DNA from: Calliopum simillimum
Lineage: Eukaryota > Arthropoda > Insecta > Diptera > Lauxaniidae
DNA length: 64,000 nucleotides
Reading direction: 5' to 3'
NCBI GenBank assembly: GCA_951812925.1
Contig: OX638372.1
Coordinates: 41,724,245 to 41,788,244, forward strand
Below are positions 22,748 to 33,979 of this stretch, one piece after another. The notes beneath the pieces were generated by a model. That model made no database searches, had not been told where the DNA came from, and was given only the letters and a program-made list of their open reading frames with translations. Both the position numbers and the translations under genes were made by a program. The stretch's first letter is position 1; every line of letters begins with the position of its first letter.

Positions 22748-24280
22748 TTATTGAAAACTCGGGGTGTTGCGGGAAGAACGAGTGTCCCCGGTTGCCAACT
22801 CGCTCCGTCTGAAATTTCCCTGGTGCAAATTAGTGCAGTTTGGAGTTGTGACTCCTTTTTGCCCACATTTGAAACAAAAAATGTTTCTTGTTTCGCTAGG
22901 ACAATAAATATATGAATGTCCGAATAACAAACAGTTCCAGCACTGGATTTTGGAATAATCAGCGCGACGTGGAAACTGTAAAGCCTCTACTTGCGGATCT
23001 GATTCCGCTTCAGTTTCGTCACTATTCAAATTTGTACTGACATCAAGCTCATTGACATGCCGACCAGTACTTACAGTTGAAGAAAACCTATTTTCAGTAA
23101 GCAATTTCTCACCTTTCCGAGCCAACTCTCTCAAATTTCCTAAAGTGGTTGCTCGTGAATTAAAAAGCATTAACTTTAAATTAGCATTGACATTTTTCTT
23201 GATAACGTCCATCAAGGCTGTTTCAGAAAGAGGTTCGCTCAATTTGGAATTCATAGTAACAATGGCTGTATGAAAATCTTCATACGATTCTTTAGCCCAT
23301 TGTTTCCGTGAATAAATTTTCAAAATTACATCTTGGTCCGTTTCCAATGAACCAAACTCTTTCTGCAACGCATCTTTCAACACTGCAAATGTTGCGTTTC
23401 TATTTTGCTGAGAAAATAGCCAATACCAAGACTCTGCCTTACCCGTTAGGAAAATATGGAAATTTGCCATTAAATGATCATAAGAGCACCGCGAACGTTG
23501 ACATAAAGTCTCAATTTTAAATAAAAAATCAGCCACGCTGCCTAATCCATCATAGGATACTTTCCAATCTTTAAGGTGCACAGTATAGCTGCCTGACGAA
23601 TTTTCGTTCAATCCAGCACTTGGCTGTGACATCTGCGAAGACTGAGCAACAGTGCTTAACAAATGTAGATTTTGTGGAACCTGACTAGCAACTCCTGGTA
23701 ATTGTAAATTTTGTGGAGCCTGATCACCAACGCTTGGTGCAAGTTCTGACATGGCAATATTTAAAGCTGAAACATTTTCAGTTATGGCTCTTAATTCCTG
23801 CCTAAACCCTTCTTGAGTGTTGCGTATGGTATTTTCTACAAGGCTTACCAAGGCAGCTACTGACGTCACATCCATGTTGGCTGGTGGTGCCTCTGGAGGT
23901 TCATTATTATTAGGCATGTTGTTTACTAAGTTCGGGTTTAGAAACCGAAACAAAACACACTCTTGGTCGACAATTGAATTTTGAACGGAATGATTATGAA
24001 TCTCAGCACTATTATCGTTTGACTGATCCACAGTACTACTGGCTGATTGAACCGAATAATTTGACACGTTTGAGTTAGGTTGGTTTAATGAATTTGATGG
24101 AGGTGAGTGTACAACACGTCTTGCGTTATTAACGGGTGAAAAAGATAAAAGGTTTGATCCGCGTGAACCTGAAGGAAGGTTGTCGCTACCTCTACTGCTA
24201 CCGAACGAATTGTTACCTCTACCCCTACCGAGAGAATTTCGATCTCTGTTATTATTTCGCACTGTTTTGCGAGTATCCAT
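22748..24280 (-). CDS. gag: Gypsy gag protein with zinc knuckle
   Basis: 510 codons from the ATG at 24280; an upstream TTG at 24295 is in frame but less likely as a start. The N-terminal ~100 residues are Ser/Asn/Arg-rich and of low complexity. The middle contains a retrotransposon-gag-like helical region (around WKVSYDG and WYWLFSQQ). Near the C-terminus (about 447-482) a perfect CX2CX4HX4C knuckle is followed by a second one in which the histidine is replaced by valine (CX2CX4VX4C). Gag packages the element RNA into virus-like particles. It ends at TAA (22750-22748), and pol continues in the -1 frame. The overlap contains AGTTTTC just before the stop, where the Phe codon can re-pair after slipping, though this is not a canonical slippery heptamer. 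Confidence 0.92.
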   Translation of the reverse strand: MDTRKTVRNNNRDRNSLGRGRGNNSFGSSRGSDNLPSGSRGSNLLSFSPVNNARRVVHSPPSNSLNQPNSNVSNYSVQSASSTVDQSNDNSAEIHNHSVQNSIVDQECVLFRFLNPNLVNNMPNNNEPPEAPPANMDVTSVAALVSLVENTIRNTQEGFRQELRAITENVSALNIAMSELAPSVGDQAPQNLQLPGVASQVPQNLHLLSTVAQSSQMSQPSAGLNENSSGSYTVHLKDWKVSYDGLGSVADFLFKIETLCQRSRCSYDHLMANFHIFLTGKAESWYWLFSQQNRNATFAVLKDALQKEFGSLETDQDVILKIYSRKQWAKESYEDFHTAIVTMNSKLSEPLSETALMDVIKKNVNANLKLMLFNSRATTLGNLRELARKGEKLLTENRFSSTVSTGRHVNELDVSTNLNSDETEAESDPQVEALQFPRRADYSKIQCWNCLLFGHSYIYCPSETRNIFCFKCGQKGVTTPNCTNLHQGNFRRSELATGDTRSSRNTPSFQ

Positions 24281-25163
24281 AAAAAAAAACGTCAATAAAT
24301 AAATTCAGTTCGCGTAATGTCCGAGAACAAAGAACGAAGAATTGCTTCAGAATAATCGAGTTTTTCTTCGTAGTAAAAAATTTTAAATTATATCAGTTTT
24401 CCGTAATAATTAGATTTTAACGAAAAAATCGTTTCAAAATCAAATCAGTGATGCAATCAAAATATTAAAAAGGAATGCTGAGTTGTGACAAATGTGGTAT
24501 AGCTAAAAAGGGTACATGGGACTAACAGTGCACAAGTACCTATATTATTTTATGTACTGACTACTGTATCATTATAAAAAAAATATATGGCAAATCGTTC
24601 AAAATCAAACGATGACTCAAAATTCAAATCAAAATTTTTCTCTGTGTACTACTGAATACTATACAAATTTTTAAGCGTAAGAATCTTTAGCAACAGGTAC
24701 CTTGAACAGATAATCCTGGACTTAAAAATTCCATGCCTGTTAAACTTTATTACAATTCACGATTGGCAACGCAAGCAACGAACTATCGGTTCATTAACTT
24801 CGGACTCAACCGCACTTGAACAAATTCAAAAATTGTTTAAAAATAAACTATCTTTTAAAATGTTATGCATCAGTAGGAAACACCTTAGAAGAATAACTGC
24901 TGAGTATTTAAACATTCAACCTGCAACGTGGCTCAGAAATTTGCTTTCCAATTGACCAGGACTAAGTTGATATTGTTTAAAAACTAGACGTCAAATCATT
25001 ACATTTTTTTTTTTTTTTTAACTTCTAAAATGCTTCACACGCAGCAAAAAAAAATCCGATCCATGACTACTTTAGTTTCCGATAAACTAAAAATGAAAAT
25101 CTTTTAAATTTAAATAAAAACTTGAACCAAATTTTATTTTTAAGAAAATTACTAAGCTTGCTT
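24281..25163 (-). other. 5' leader of the Gypsy element
   Basis: About 0.88 kb between the primer binding site and the gag ATG, AT-rich, with a T-run near 25004-25019 on the plus strand. No long ORF. It presumably holds packaging signals, but none can be identified by eye. Confidence 0.6.
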
Positions 25164-25175
25164 CGTTGGGCGCCA
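25164..25175 (-). other. Primer binding site, tRNA-Lys type
   Basis: Immediately inside the 5' LTR, after a 4-base spacer (TAGA), the minus strand reads TGGCGCCCAACG. This is complementary to the 3' end of insect tRNA-Lys (...CGTTGGGCGCCA) over 12 nt. tRNA-Lys priming is used by gypsy and Osvaldo-like elements. Confidence 0.85.
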
Positions 25176-25179
25176 TCTA

Positions 25180-27570
25180 TGTTACGCGTGCGTCTTTATG
25201 AAAGTCAAATTCAATCAAAATAGAAAAATAAAATTTATATTGCAATGCAATCAGGTTTAAAGCGGCATGAACAATTTCTTAAACTCCGGCTAGGCTACCC
25301 CATGGTCGTGCTTCTCCCTAATCTAACTTGACGCGTAATCATAGTAATCATGCCGTTTTGGTAGCTGTCAAAAATATCAAACAAACTAAGCATTTCGCTA
25401 CTAAATCGGCAACTAATATAGTAATCCAGTGACTTGTTGTTGTTTTTGTCACTTGGAGTGCATTTTTCCCTCCCCTCCTATGGCAAATCCGGCACTCAAT
25501 ATTTGTGGAATTGCCCCTAAACTAAAATCCATGTATACCCTTTACTCACCGCATATGCCCTTCCTCAACATTCCTTTTAAATTAAAAATTATTTTTCCAT
25601 TTTTAATTATTTAAACATTTAATAAAAAAAATATTCCTTTCGTTTGTTTCCATTTTTTGTTTTTAAGAATTATTTTGAAATTTTAGTTTTGTTTTAATTT
25701 TAGTTTTTTTACAAGCTAACAAAGCACTTAAACTCTAGTACCGGTACCCTAAGAATTAATTTATACATAGGTGAAAAAAAATTATTATAATATGAATAAT
25801 ATGATTAAAATTAATATAATGAAATAAGAATATAATGTTTTAAAATAAGGATACTTATGCTGCAGCAGGTGATTTGGCTACTGGGTAGCTGTTGAAAAAA
25901 AGTGTGAACTGCGGATGCTGATTTGTTGTTTTTGATTTGTTGCTGCCCATATTGAGCAATCTTTTGCCCAAATTTCATTTTTTCGTCACTTCTTTTCTTT
26001 TATTTATGTTCTTTTAATGCTTTTTTATACAATTTTTTGTTTTGTTTTTATTTCTTACTTTTGAGTTTTTCTTTCACATTTGTATTGTTTTTATTAGTCT
26101 TTGTGTTCCTTTTTGTCACTTTTGGTTTTTTTTCTCTAGTTTTTATTTCCTTTTTTTTATGTTATTTTCGGTTCACATTTGTTGTTTCTTTTTCGTAGTT
26201 TTGTAGTTTTGTTTTCTCGTCACATTCGGGTTTTTTTTTTATAGTTTTTCTTCTTTTTGTTCACATTTGGGTTTTTGTAGTCTTGTCCGGTGTAAGGTTT
26301 TTGTTGTTTTTTTTTGTTGTTGTTGTGTTCAATTGTCACATTTAGTTGTCCTTTCTTTATAGTTTTTTTTTCACTTTCTGGTCTCTTTTCTTTTATTATG
26401 CCTTGCGTTGGTTATTCGGCGCACAATAGAGTGCGGCAATAAAAATGGATGCGCACCAATACAAATTTTTTTTTTTTTTCGCACAATGGCTTCTTTTAGG
26501 TTTACACTTTTTTTTTTTCACATTTGGCCCAACAGAGATGCAATTTTAATGCGGCAACAGCGACGTTGACTGTGACAGCACATTTTCTGCCGACGACGAA
26601 TAGGACTGCGTTGTACCAAGCGTTTGCACAAACCGCGGCGCTGGCAGCTGAAACGACAGCGACTGCGACGAAGCTTAAATAGTTAACGGCACGGAATATA
26701 TTTGACGACGACTGAAATTGCGATGGCTACTGTCTTCTTGTTGTAGGTCGTTTCACAAACCACTATCAACGACGGCCTGATTGGCAGCAGCAGAGTAGCG
26801 TACAGGGACAGACATTGTGAGGGCTGGCCTAGTACATTTTGGCAGCCATTTTCTTTTTTTGCGCAGGAATGTTTCAAATTAAGTTCTTGGTTGCGATTTC
26901 ACTTTTTAAAACTAACTTATAGATTTGGAAAATTATGTGCTATAAATTATCGTGTGCCATTTAGTCTAGTTTTTCAGTCTAATTTGTATTTTACACTGTA
27001 GTCTGCTGTACAATTAGCAAACATTTTCTCTATTTTCTGCTTAGCAGAATATACAATTTTTTTTTTTAATTTCTTGCTAACAGCGACTTTACAAACCAGT
27101 AAAAAAATGTTCCTTCGATCACTTTATTATATTTCACAAAAGCGCACTGATTTTACTTTTTTTTCCGTTTTCCTTTATTCCGCGATCAACCCGTTTTACT
27201 AAAAAATCTGACTCGTCGTTTTTACAGTCCATCGGCAACTGATTTTTGCAAAAACTTTCTGATGCAATTAAACGCCGTTCTTTGTTCCCGTTTTACTTTG
27301 GCCTTCACCAACACTCTCACAAAATGTCACCTCATTTTTGGCCTTCAAATAAGAAAAAAATGTTAGTGTGTACTCACTCACAAACCCAGGCCAATGATCG
27401 CAAGGGAGATGGTGATAAAAAAAAATGAAATTCCGTGTACATTTTGTGAGTGTGTTAGTGAATGGCATTTTTCGAACATGGAATAGGGTCCGTTTACATT
27501 TTTGAACGCTACGTAACAATTAACCCAGAAGACAATTCGCTCGGTGCAGCAGTGTGCTACCACCGTTACA
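25180..27570 (-). repeat. 5' LTR of the Gypsy element (2391 bp)
   Basis: Same termini as the other LTR (TGTTACGCG...CGTTACA), lacking the 16-bp T-rich segment. Contains the candidate TATA-like CTATTTAAG at 26682-26674 on the sense (minus) strand; from there transcription would run through the rest of the LTR and a leader of about 2.4 kb to gag. Its short ORFs are duplicated in both LTRs and are not considered genes. Confidence 0.95.
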
Positions 27571-28006
27571 ATGTCTTTTGAAGACTGATGGAGGATGTTG
27601 AGGGGAATATTTTTGTACGTAACTTTAACACTCTACTTCCTCGAAAAATGGGTTATTTCTCAAAAAGGTACAAAACTTACCCCTTAAATGGGGGAATAAT
27701 GGATCAATATGTACCACAGAAATATTTGCAATAAAATTTCCTATTAGTACAATAAAAAGTCGAAAATTCACCGCAAAGTCCAAAAAACCGTCTGAATCAA
27801 TAAAGACAAATAAAGACCTCAAGACCCAATTTATGTTAAATAAAATTTTGTACGTAGTATTCTTAAGTTTTTAGCATTTCTTGACTTCGGTGACCCCTAA
27901 TAAAAATTTTCTTTAAAATATTTTGTGAAACATTCTAACCCATTATAACTCTTTTTTTGTGAAAAGGAGTCTAACAAAACCACAAAAGCAGGATATAATA
28001 GGTTAT

Positions 28007-28348
28007 GTTTTTTAAAAACTGTTTCAAAAGTGATTTTGTTATGACATTGCAACAACAACTTTTATCCAAAACGTAGGTTTAAATATTTACAGTCGGGTAA
28101 AATTTAAAAAAATCGTTTCTTGTGCGTATTTTGAGATCTTATTAAAATAAAAACCGCACCACGTCGAGGTGCATCTCAAATTTTTAATATCTGATACATA
28201 GCATTAGACATATAATGTTTTTTGAGCTAAAATAGGCAAGAGAAACGAATTTTCGAAATTTCAGCCCACTGTAAAACTTTAGAACCACGTTTTGGATAGA
28301 ACTTGTTGTACCAAGGTCATAGCAAAATCACATAGAAAACATTTTTTG
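28007..28348. repeat. Foldback element with ~115-bp imperfect arms
   Basis: Arms at about 28020-28137 and 28222-28340 are imperfect inverted copies (for example TTTTATCCAAAACGTAGGTT against its diverged complement near 28281-28300). The element ends a few bases before the DD37E transposon at 28356. No coding capacity. Probably a MITE; target duplication not resolved. Confidence 0.6.
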
Positions 28349-28355
28349 GAACATA

Positions 28356-29637
28356 AGGACCGCTCCAGAAAAATTTTGCACTTCGTTATTCAACAATAAA
28401 AATATACGTAATGAATTTTTTTTAAATTTTGTTTTTTTATTTATTAGTGAGTGATATAACAAACATAAATAACCTTACACTATTAACAAATATTTATATT
28501 ATATCAAAATATTTTTCTTTTTTCTTAAGACCCTTCATTAGGTTTTGTACAGTTGTTTCGTCGACAGTACCGTACGACCTTCGCCACTTTTTTTTAAAAA
28601 TCTTTTAAATTTTTTGCACTACTTTTACTCTTCCAAAGATCTGATTTCAATAGAGCCTAATATCTCTCAAAAGGTCGAAGCTCTGGGCACTTAGGTGGTT
28701 TCTCATTTTTGGGAACAAAATTTACATTATTGCTATTGTACCATACCATTCTATGGTGGCTCTAGAGTAGTGAGAGGTTGCTAAATCAGGACAAAATATT
28801 ACAGTTCCCCCGTGCTCACGAATAAATGGCAAAAGACGTTTTTGAAGGCATTCATCAATATAAATTTTCGAGTTAATTGTACCCTGTATTACAAAAAAAC
28901 TGCTTCTCAGACCGCAGGTGCATATGGCATGCCAAACCATATACTGCTTGGAAAATTTTGTGATTTTCTCCTCTTTAAATTTGCACTGTACCTGCCCCTT
29001 CTCCGAACAGATATAAAATTCGTGTCCTGGTAGCTGTTTAAAATCTGCCTTAACGTATATTTCATCGTCGATTATGCAGCAGTCAAATTTAGTCAGGCAA
29101 CCGACTTATAACTTTCGAGCTTGTGAGCCTCTAATTGCTTTCATTGGAACGGTCTGGTACTTTTTGAACTCTTACGTTTTTTTTTTCAGTCTGTTTATAG
29201 AAGATTTTGAGGTTCCTGCTCTGGCAGCCATATTTCGTTCTGAAGTGTTGGAGTTCTGCTTAAAAAGGCGCTTCACCTTTTTCACCAACTGTGCGTCTAT
29301 ACTGGCTTTTCTTCCTGAACTCTTTTTCCGCGTAATAAGTTGACCCTTTCTATCATTTGAAATAACCCTTTGGACAGTCCTTACTGATGCTACCTGTTTT
29401 TAAACTATGACTGAATATTTTAATTCTGGTTTTTACAGGTAAGGGAAAAAAATGAGTTCGCGCTTTTTTCTTGATTGTTAGACATCTTTATCGTTTGAAG
29501 TTTGTTTACCCCGTGTAATATATTTTTTAATCATCATGTTATATAGAAAAAATAGCACCCATATTTCGACCCACACGATAATCAGGTAAATCATAGTCTT
29601 AAGGAATAAAAGTGACAAATTTTTCTGGGGCAGTCAT
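28356..29637 (-). mobile_element. Tc1/mariner (DD37E) transposon, about 1.28 kb
   Basis: The terminal inverted repeats align over about 30 bp (left AGGACCGCTCCAGAAAAATT; right complement ATGACTGCCCCAGAAAAATT) and are flanked by TA at 28354-28355 and 29638-29639, the target site of the IS630/Tc1/mariner superfamily. The interior is filled by one inactivated transposase reading frame. The copy is complete in outline but mutated. Confidence 0.85.
28494..29485 (-). pseudogene. DD37E-type Tc1/mariner transposase, inactivated
   Basis: Starts at an ATG at 29485 (MSNNQEK...). A helix-turn-helix region with STRTVQRVI-like sequence follows in a shifted frame (about 29180-29390). The first catalytic aspartate is in IIDDEIYVKADF, the second in FCPDLATSHYS (28722-28940 frame). 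Downstream of a further frameshift the third acidic residue lies in CPELRPFERY, followed by a basic C-terminus ending at 28494. After allowing for the shift, about 37 residues separate the second Asp from the Glu, which fits the DD37E group. Several stop codons and at least two frameshifts disable it. Confidence 0.8.
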
Positions 29638-29639
29638 TA

Positions 29640-32195
29640 TTTTACCATTGTATGCTGTTTTTGTGGGTCTGTTTGACCTATTTTCCTAAAAAGACTTTTC
29701 TTTACTTACCCTGATCCCTCTCTGATAAATTTAGTAAATCAGAAACTATTCCGAATTCCACACCAGTTTCATTGATTTTTTCTGTTCAAAAAAATATATT
29801 TTGACAGAATCAGCATAGACAATTTATGCGGTGGTCAGTTAAAATTGTATTCAAAGATTGTTTTGAGCATGTAAATATCAAGTTTTTCAACCACTCTGAG
29901 AGTCATATTGTAAGCGCCACTTAAGCCAGGCTTATCAGGTTTTCTAACCAATTACCACTTAATTACTTTAAGAGTATTTTCAAGGAGTTTGTTCATAATT
30001 TTGTGAAATTCATTCTTGAATAAAATTACAATATCATTAGTATAAAAATATTTCGCAAAAAATGATTTTTTGTCATCACAGAATAAATAAATACAAATAC
30101 AATTTCTTTCACATAAATATTTTTATATTTATAATCGAAATCATAATTCATTAATCTTAAGCTCACAAATATGTATATTTTGTTTTTATTTGATTTATGG
30201 TGTTTATAAAAAATTCAAAATACATACATATGACTAAGTCATAAATTATAATTCAGGTAAAATTAACATTTCCTCTATTTATTTGCAGGTAAGTATTTGT
30301 GAGCCTAATGAATTGGAAATATCGTAAAATCTGCAGGTAAGTAATTTAAGCCAACCATTGAAAATGTCGTTAACTGTTGCCGATTATGATTATAATCCAA
30401 TTAATCATATGAGTTGAATATCAAAAGTTTGGGTGATATTTAGTTTATGAAGCTGATTGAAAAAATATTACTTACATGCAAAAAATTTGCTTAAGAGCAT
30501 TAAAACTAAAAGTTTTAGAAATTTCTTGGGTGAACTTTGTCTGTTACTTGGTAGGTAATCAACTTACGAAAACTATTTTCAATTTCAATATTTAAATATT
30601 GTCTAGTGATGTAACTTTTTCGAACAAAAAAAAGTTCAATAAAGCAATGTAGTTAATCAATCTATTCGTCTTCGTTTTAAATCAGAATGTACAATGTAAT
30701 TTTTTATTTCAACTTTATGTCTTAATTCAACAACACAACAAAAATCCGTATCTCTGACTAAGCTGATTTTAGTTGTGGTATCGTGCAGCTTGAAAGTGCA
30801 ATTCATAGCACAACACCAACAAATCACAGCTCACATCCAACTCTCAACTTTCATGCACATGCAGCTCTGTGTGGAACTGGACATGTGGTTGGCTGCTATT
30901 TAACAACAAGATTTGTGGCCATTTACTACCATAAATTACATTTATTTCCTGCTGTTTCTCGCTTTCTAATGCATTTTCGGTTCACTGTTTCATGTCGCCA
31001 TATCAGATTTTTCCAAATCAATTGAGGAGAACAATGCGAGTAGATTTGGTGTTTGGAATCGTGGTAAAATACGCGTAAAGTTTAATGTCTGCCATATAAC
31101 TAGATTTTCGAGTATTTTTGGTGAACATTTAATTTAAATTGTGTCAATATTTTATTTTAAATAAAAAATTTTAAAATAAACAACATAAAGAACATACTCC
31201 GGAAACCACAGCTTTTTCGTCAAGGCTTTAAGTGGAATCCGAAAGGGAGTAGCTGTCATAGTAGTTTGAAATTCAACTGGAAAAGGTCATTGAAAAAGGA
31301 AATGCAAGAATCGAAAATATCATGGACAGAGATAGAAAGCTTTGCAAAGGAACTTATGGGGTAGAGATGTTTTATTTTAGCCTCATACACCTCTACCATA
31401 AAAGAAACCCTTTTTTCATGTCCAAAATTTTAAACTAAAAGATTTCAATAAAATTGAAATCGAATTTTAGTATTAAATTCAAATAAAAGAGTAAATTAAA
31501 TAAACATGATCTATAGCATATAGAAGAGCAAACAACAAAAAAAAAATAAATTCCTCAAGCACTTGATACAGCAGAGAAAATAAAATTAAATCCTTGAGAA
31601 TCATGTTGCAGTCATGTGAAGCAACAACAGCAGCAATTTTGTCAGTTAGAGCAAATCTAAAGCAACAAAATGCAGTAAAATGTAAGGAAGCATTTGGCTT
31701 TGTTTTGAACAAAACTACAAATAATTTTACACTAATTCTTCTACAGAACTAATACTGCGATGGACTCTGTAAAACATATACATGCATCATGTTCTGTTAC
31801 AAAATTTACTTAAAATGCAGCTTAATCCTGTTAGAAAAGTAGAAAATTGTCAAGGAGCTTGACACTATTTACACAAACATACAAGTTCACCTTATTACAC
31901 AAGCACAGAAAACTTTTTGTTTTGTTGTAATCTGTAAATGGACCGAAAATGCCTTCACTCTTTCACACGTAAATCATTTTAATAAAGCAAAGTCTGATAC
32001 TGCGTAAGTACTCACGGGGAAAGAGGAAAACTCATATCAAATGCAGTGCATGCAATATGTGGAATGAAAGTTGTATTTGATTTATGAGGGCAGTGATGAT
32101 GACATCTGCCGCTGGTCTTGTTAAGATATACAACTGGTCTCATATTTGTACTAAAAAAGATTAAAGAATACATTTGCACATCAGTACTATGATAA
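29640..32195. other. No gene recognised
   Basis: AT-rich. The largest ORF (30783-31025, plus, 80 codons) sits in a slightly GC-richer patch (30770-31030) but shows no domain. The 77-codon minus ORF at 31479-31712 likewise has no recognisable family. No transposon ends were found. Confidence 0.35.
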
Positions 32196-32822
32196 CACTG
32201 TGGAACCAAATTTGGTCACCAAAAGTTTACTCGGATCTGACGCTGCGGGGTGAAAATATAGGCCAAAATGAAAGACCATTTGGCTCAGTTTGTTCAAGTT
32301 GGCTCTAGTTTTCGAGAAAAGGCCGTTTGAATTTTGCACCTCGAATTACGTGGGTTTTCAATATATCTCATAAGTTAACTGAGTTTTATTGCATTTGATG
32401 GTGGGGTTTTGTTCGTTTCATCCATATCTACACTTTCACTACCAAATCAGTGCTATTGTATGCATTTTTGGCAATTTAGAGCACAAAACTCATATTTTTC
32501 GCCTTTTATGACATTCGGCTCAATAGAAATCACCCGAGTGGTGGATTTATATGGGCATAAATATCTCAAGTGAGCCACCTAAGAAATTAAACATAAAAGA
32601 GGCTTTAACAAAATGATGTTTTATAACAACTAGTAAAGATTGCAAATGCAATAAAACTCAGTTTACTTATGAGATATATTGAAAACACCACGTAATTCAA
32701 GGTGCAAAATTCAAACGGCTTTTTCTCAAAAACTAGAGCCAACTTGAACAAACTGAGCCAAATGGTCTTTCATTTTGGCCTATATTTTCACCCCGTTGGC
32801 GACTAAATTTTGTTCCACAGTG
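32196..32822. mobile_element. 627-bp foldback MITE with ~190-bp arms
   Basis: Ends CACTGTGGAAC (left) and GTTCCACAGTG (right). Long imperfect inverted arms span about 32196-32400 and 32640-32822 (shared GGGGTGAAAATATAGGCCAA core). Direct TAA flanks lie at 32193-32195 and 32823-32825, so the target duplication is TA or TAA. No coding capacity. Tc1/mariner- or PIF/Harbinger-type mobilisation both remain possible. Confidence 0.8.
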
Positions 32823-33339
32823 TAATTATATTTAAAAAAGTTGATGCTCAGAATTTATTACACATCATGGTGTTTCTCAAGTCTTTTTTTCTTCAAAGAA
32901 AAATCACTAAAAACTTGATTAGCTACCCGATAGCCGAACATGCAGAGTTTCGGCGGAATCAATTGTGAGTGTATGAAATCAATACCCACAGAATAGCGAT
33001 ATGTAATGCTGCAATTTTTTTTCATGGACTATAGCACAACCTTTGCTAAGGCTTTTGGGATTCACTGAAACTGAAGATGCAAAGGATATTTTCGTTTGTT
33101 TTTGTCCCTTATTCAGACACCTAGCATGGCTGCTTATTCCCACATGTTTCTATTCTACATAATAGTTCTTGATAACATCTAATGTTGGCCGTTATGCCAA
33201 AAGAGACTAAAAGAATAAACTTATGCTCGTTCAGACATTATATGACTTACAGGGCTGGAAAGGATATTATTGGAGCTAAACTCATAAAAAAACTACTAAA
33301 AACTACTTTTTTCGTCAAATTCAATTTTATTCATAAGCA

Positions 33340-33545
33340 TAGTCTTATTGTAGAGTGATCCAATTTTTCTAGCGCTTCTCTAACGTTCCGATACCTTTCT
33401 TGTAGAACGTTTATCTTTTGTTTCAAAATAAGCAATTGCTTCGTCGATCACCTTCTGATTCGAGCCAAATATCTTTCCAGCGAGCATTTTTTTTTAGGTC
33501 TGCGAACGGGGTACTGACTGACGCTAGGAGCTGAATCTGGATGCA
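33340..33545 (-). pseudogene. mariner transposase C-terminal fragment
   Basis: On the minus strand the frame with MLAGKIFGSNQKVIDEAIAY and FETKDKR matches the C-terminal part of DD34D mariner transposases, where the third catalytic residue is followed by a segment like LKKMLAGKRFGSN. Upstream, a frame-shifted PDSAPS resembles the PDLAPSDY/E motif. Only about the last quarter of the protein is present, with a stop and frameshifts. No TIR was identified. Confidence 0.65.
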
Positions 33546-33979
33546 TCGCATTTTCTAGAAGATTTTAGCAATTAATTGGGGAAAAAATAGTTAAGTAATT
33601 AACCATAAAACTCGTATACATTTGCAGGAGTTACAGACAATAAAAATTTTAAGTTTCTCCATATGTGCTTCTGAGGTACAAACATTCCGGTTTGGTTTGT
33701 ATAAATGTATCGTTTAATTAAGGCTTACGTATCAGCTATTTCTCCTGAAATTACGCAACGAAGTTTCACATTAAGGCCTTTAGTGGAATCGACAGGGCAG
33801 CAAAAATTGTGGTAGACCAAAAATCTTAACCAAAAGAAGGAAATCCATGATTCGGAATAGTCATGAATAATGAAAATTAATTATGATCCTATGCTTCCTT
33901 TCGTAGTTACAGAATAATGATAGGAATTCAAGAAAGTTTTTTATCGACTTTGCCAAAAGATTTTAAAAATTAAATATTA

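Larger units (their letters stand above)
15966..27570 (-). mobile_element. Full-length Ty3/Gypsy LTR retrotransposon (11.6 kb)
   Basis: The element is delimited by TGT...ACA LTR ends and a 4-bp target duplication, ATGT at 15962-15965 and 27571-27574. Order on the minus strand: 5' LTR (25180-27570), primer binding site, ~0.9-kb leader, gag, pol (protease, RT, RNase H, integrase, which is the Gypsy order), ~1.06-kb 3' untranslated region, 3' LTR (15966-18372). The very long LTRs and tRNA-Lys priming are reminiscent of the Osvaldo/Ulysses group of dipteran elements, but that placement is inference. Near-identical LTRs and unbroken ORFs point to recent insertion. No env-like ORF lies between pol and the 3' LTR. 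Confidence 0.95.
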
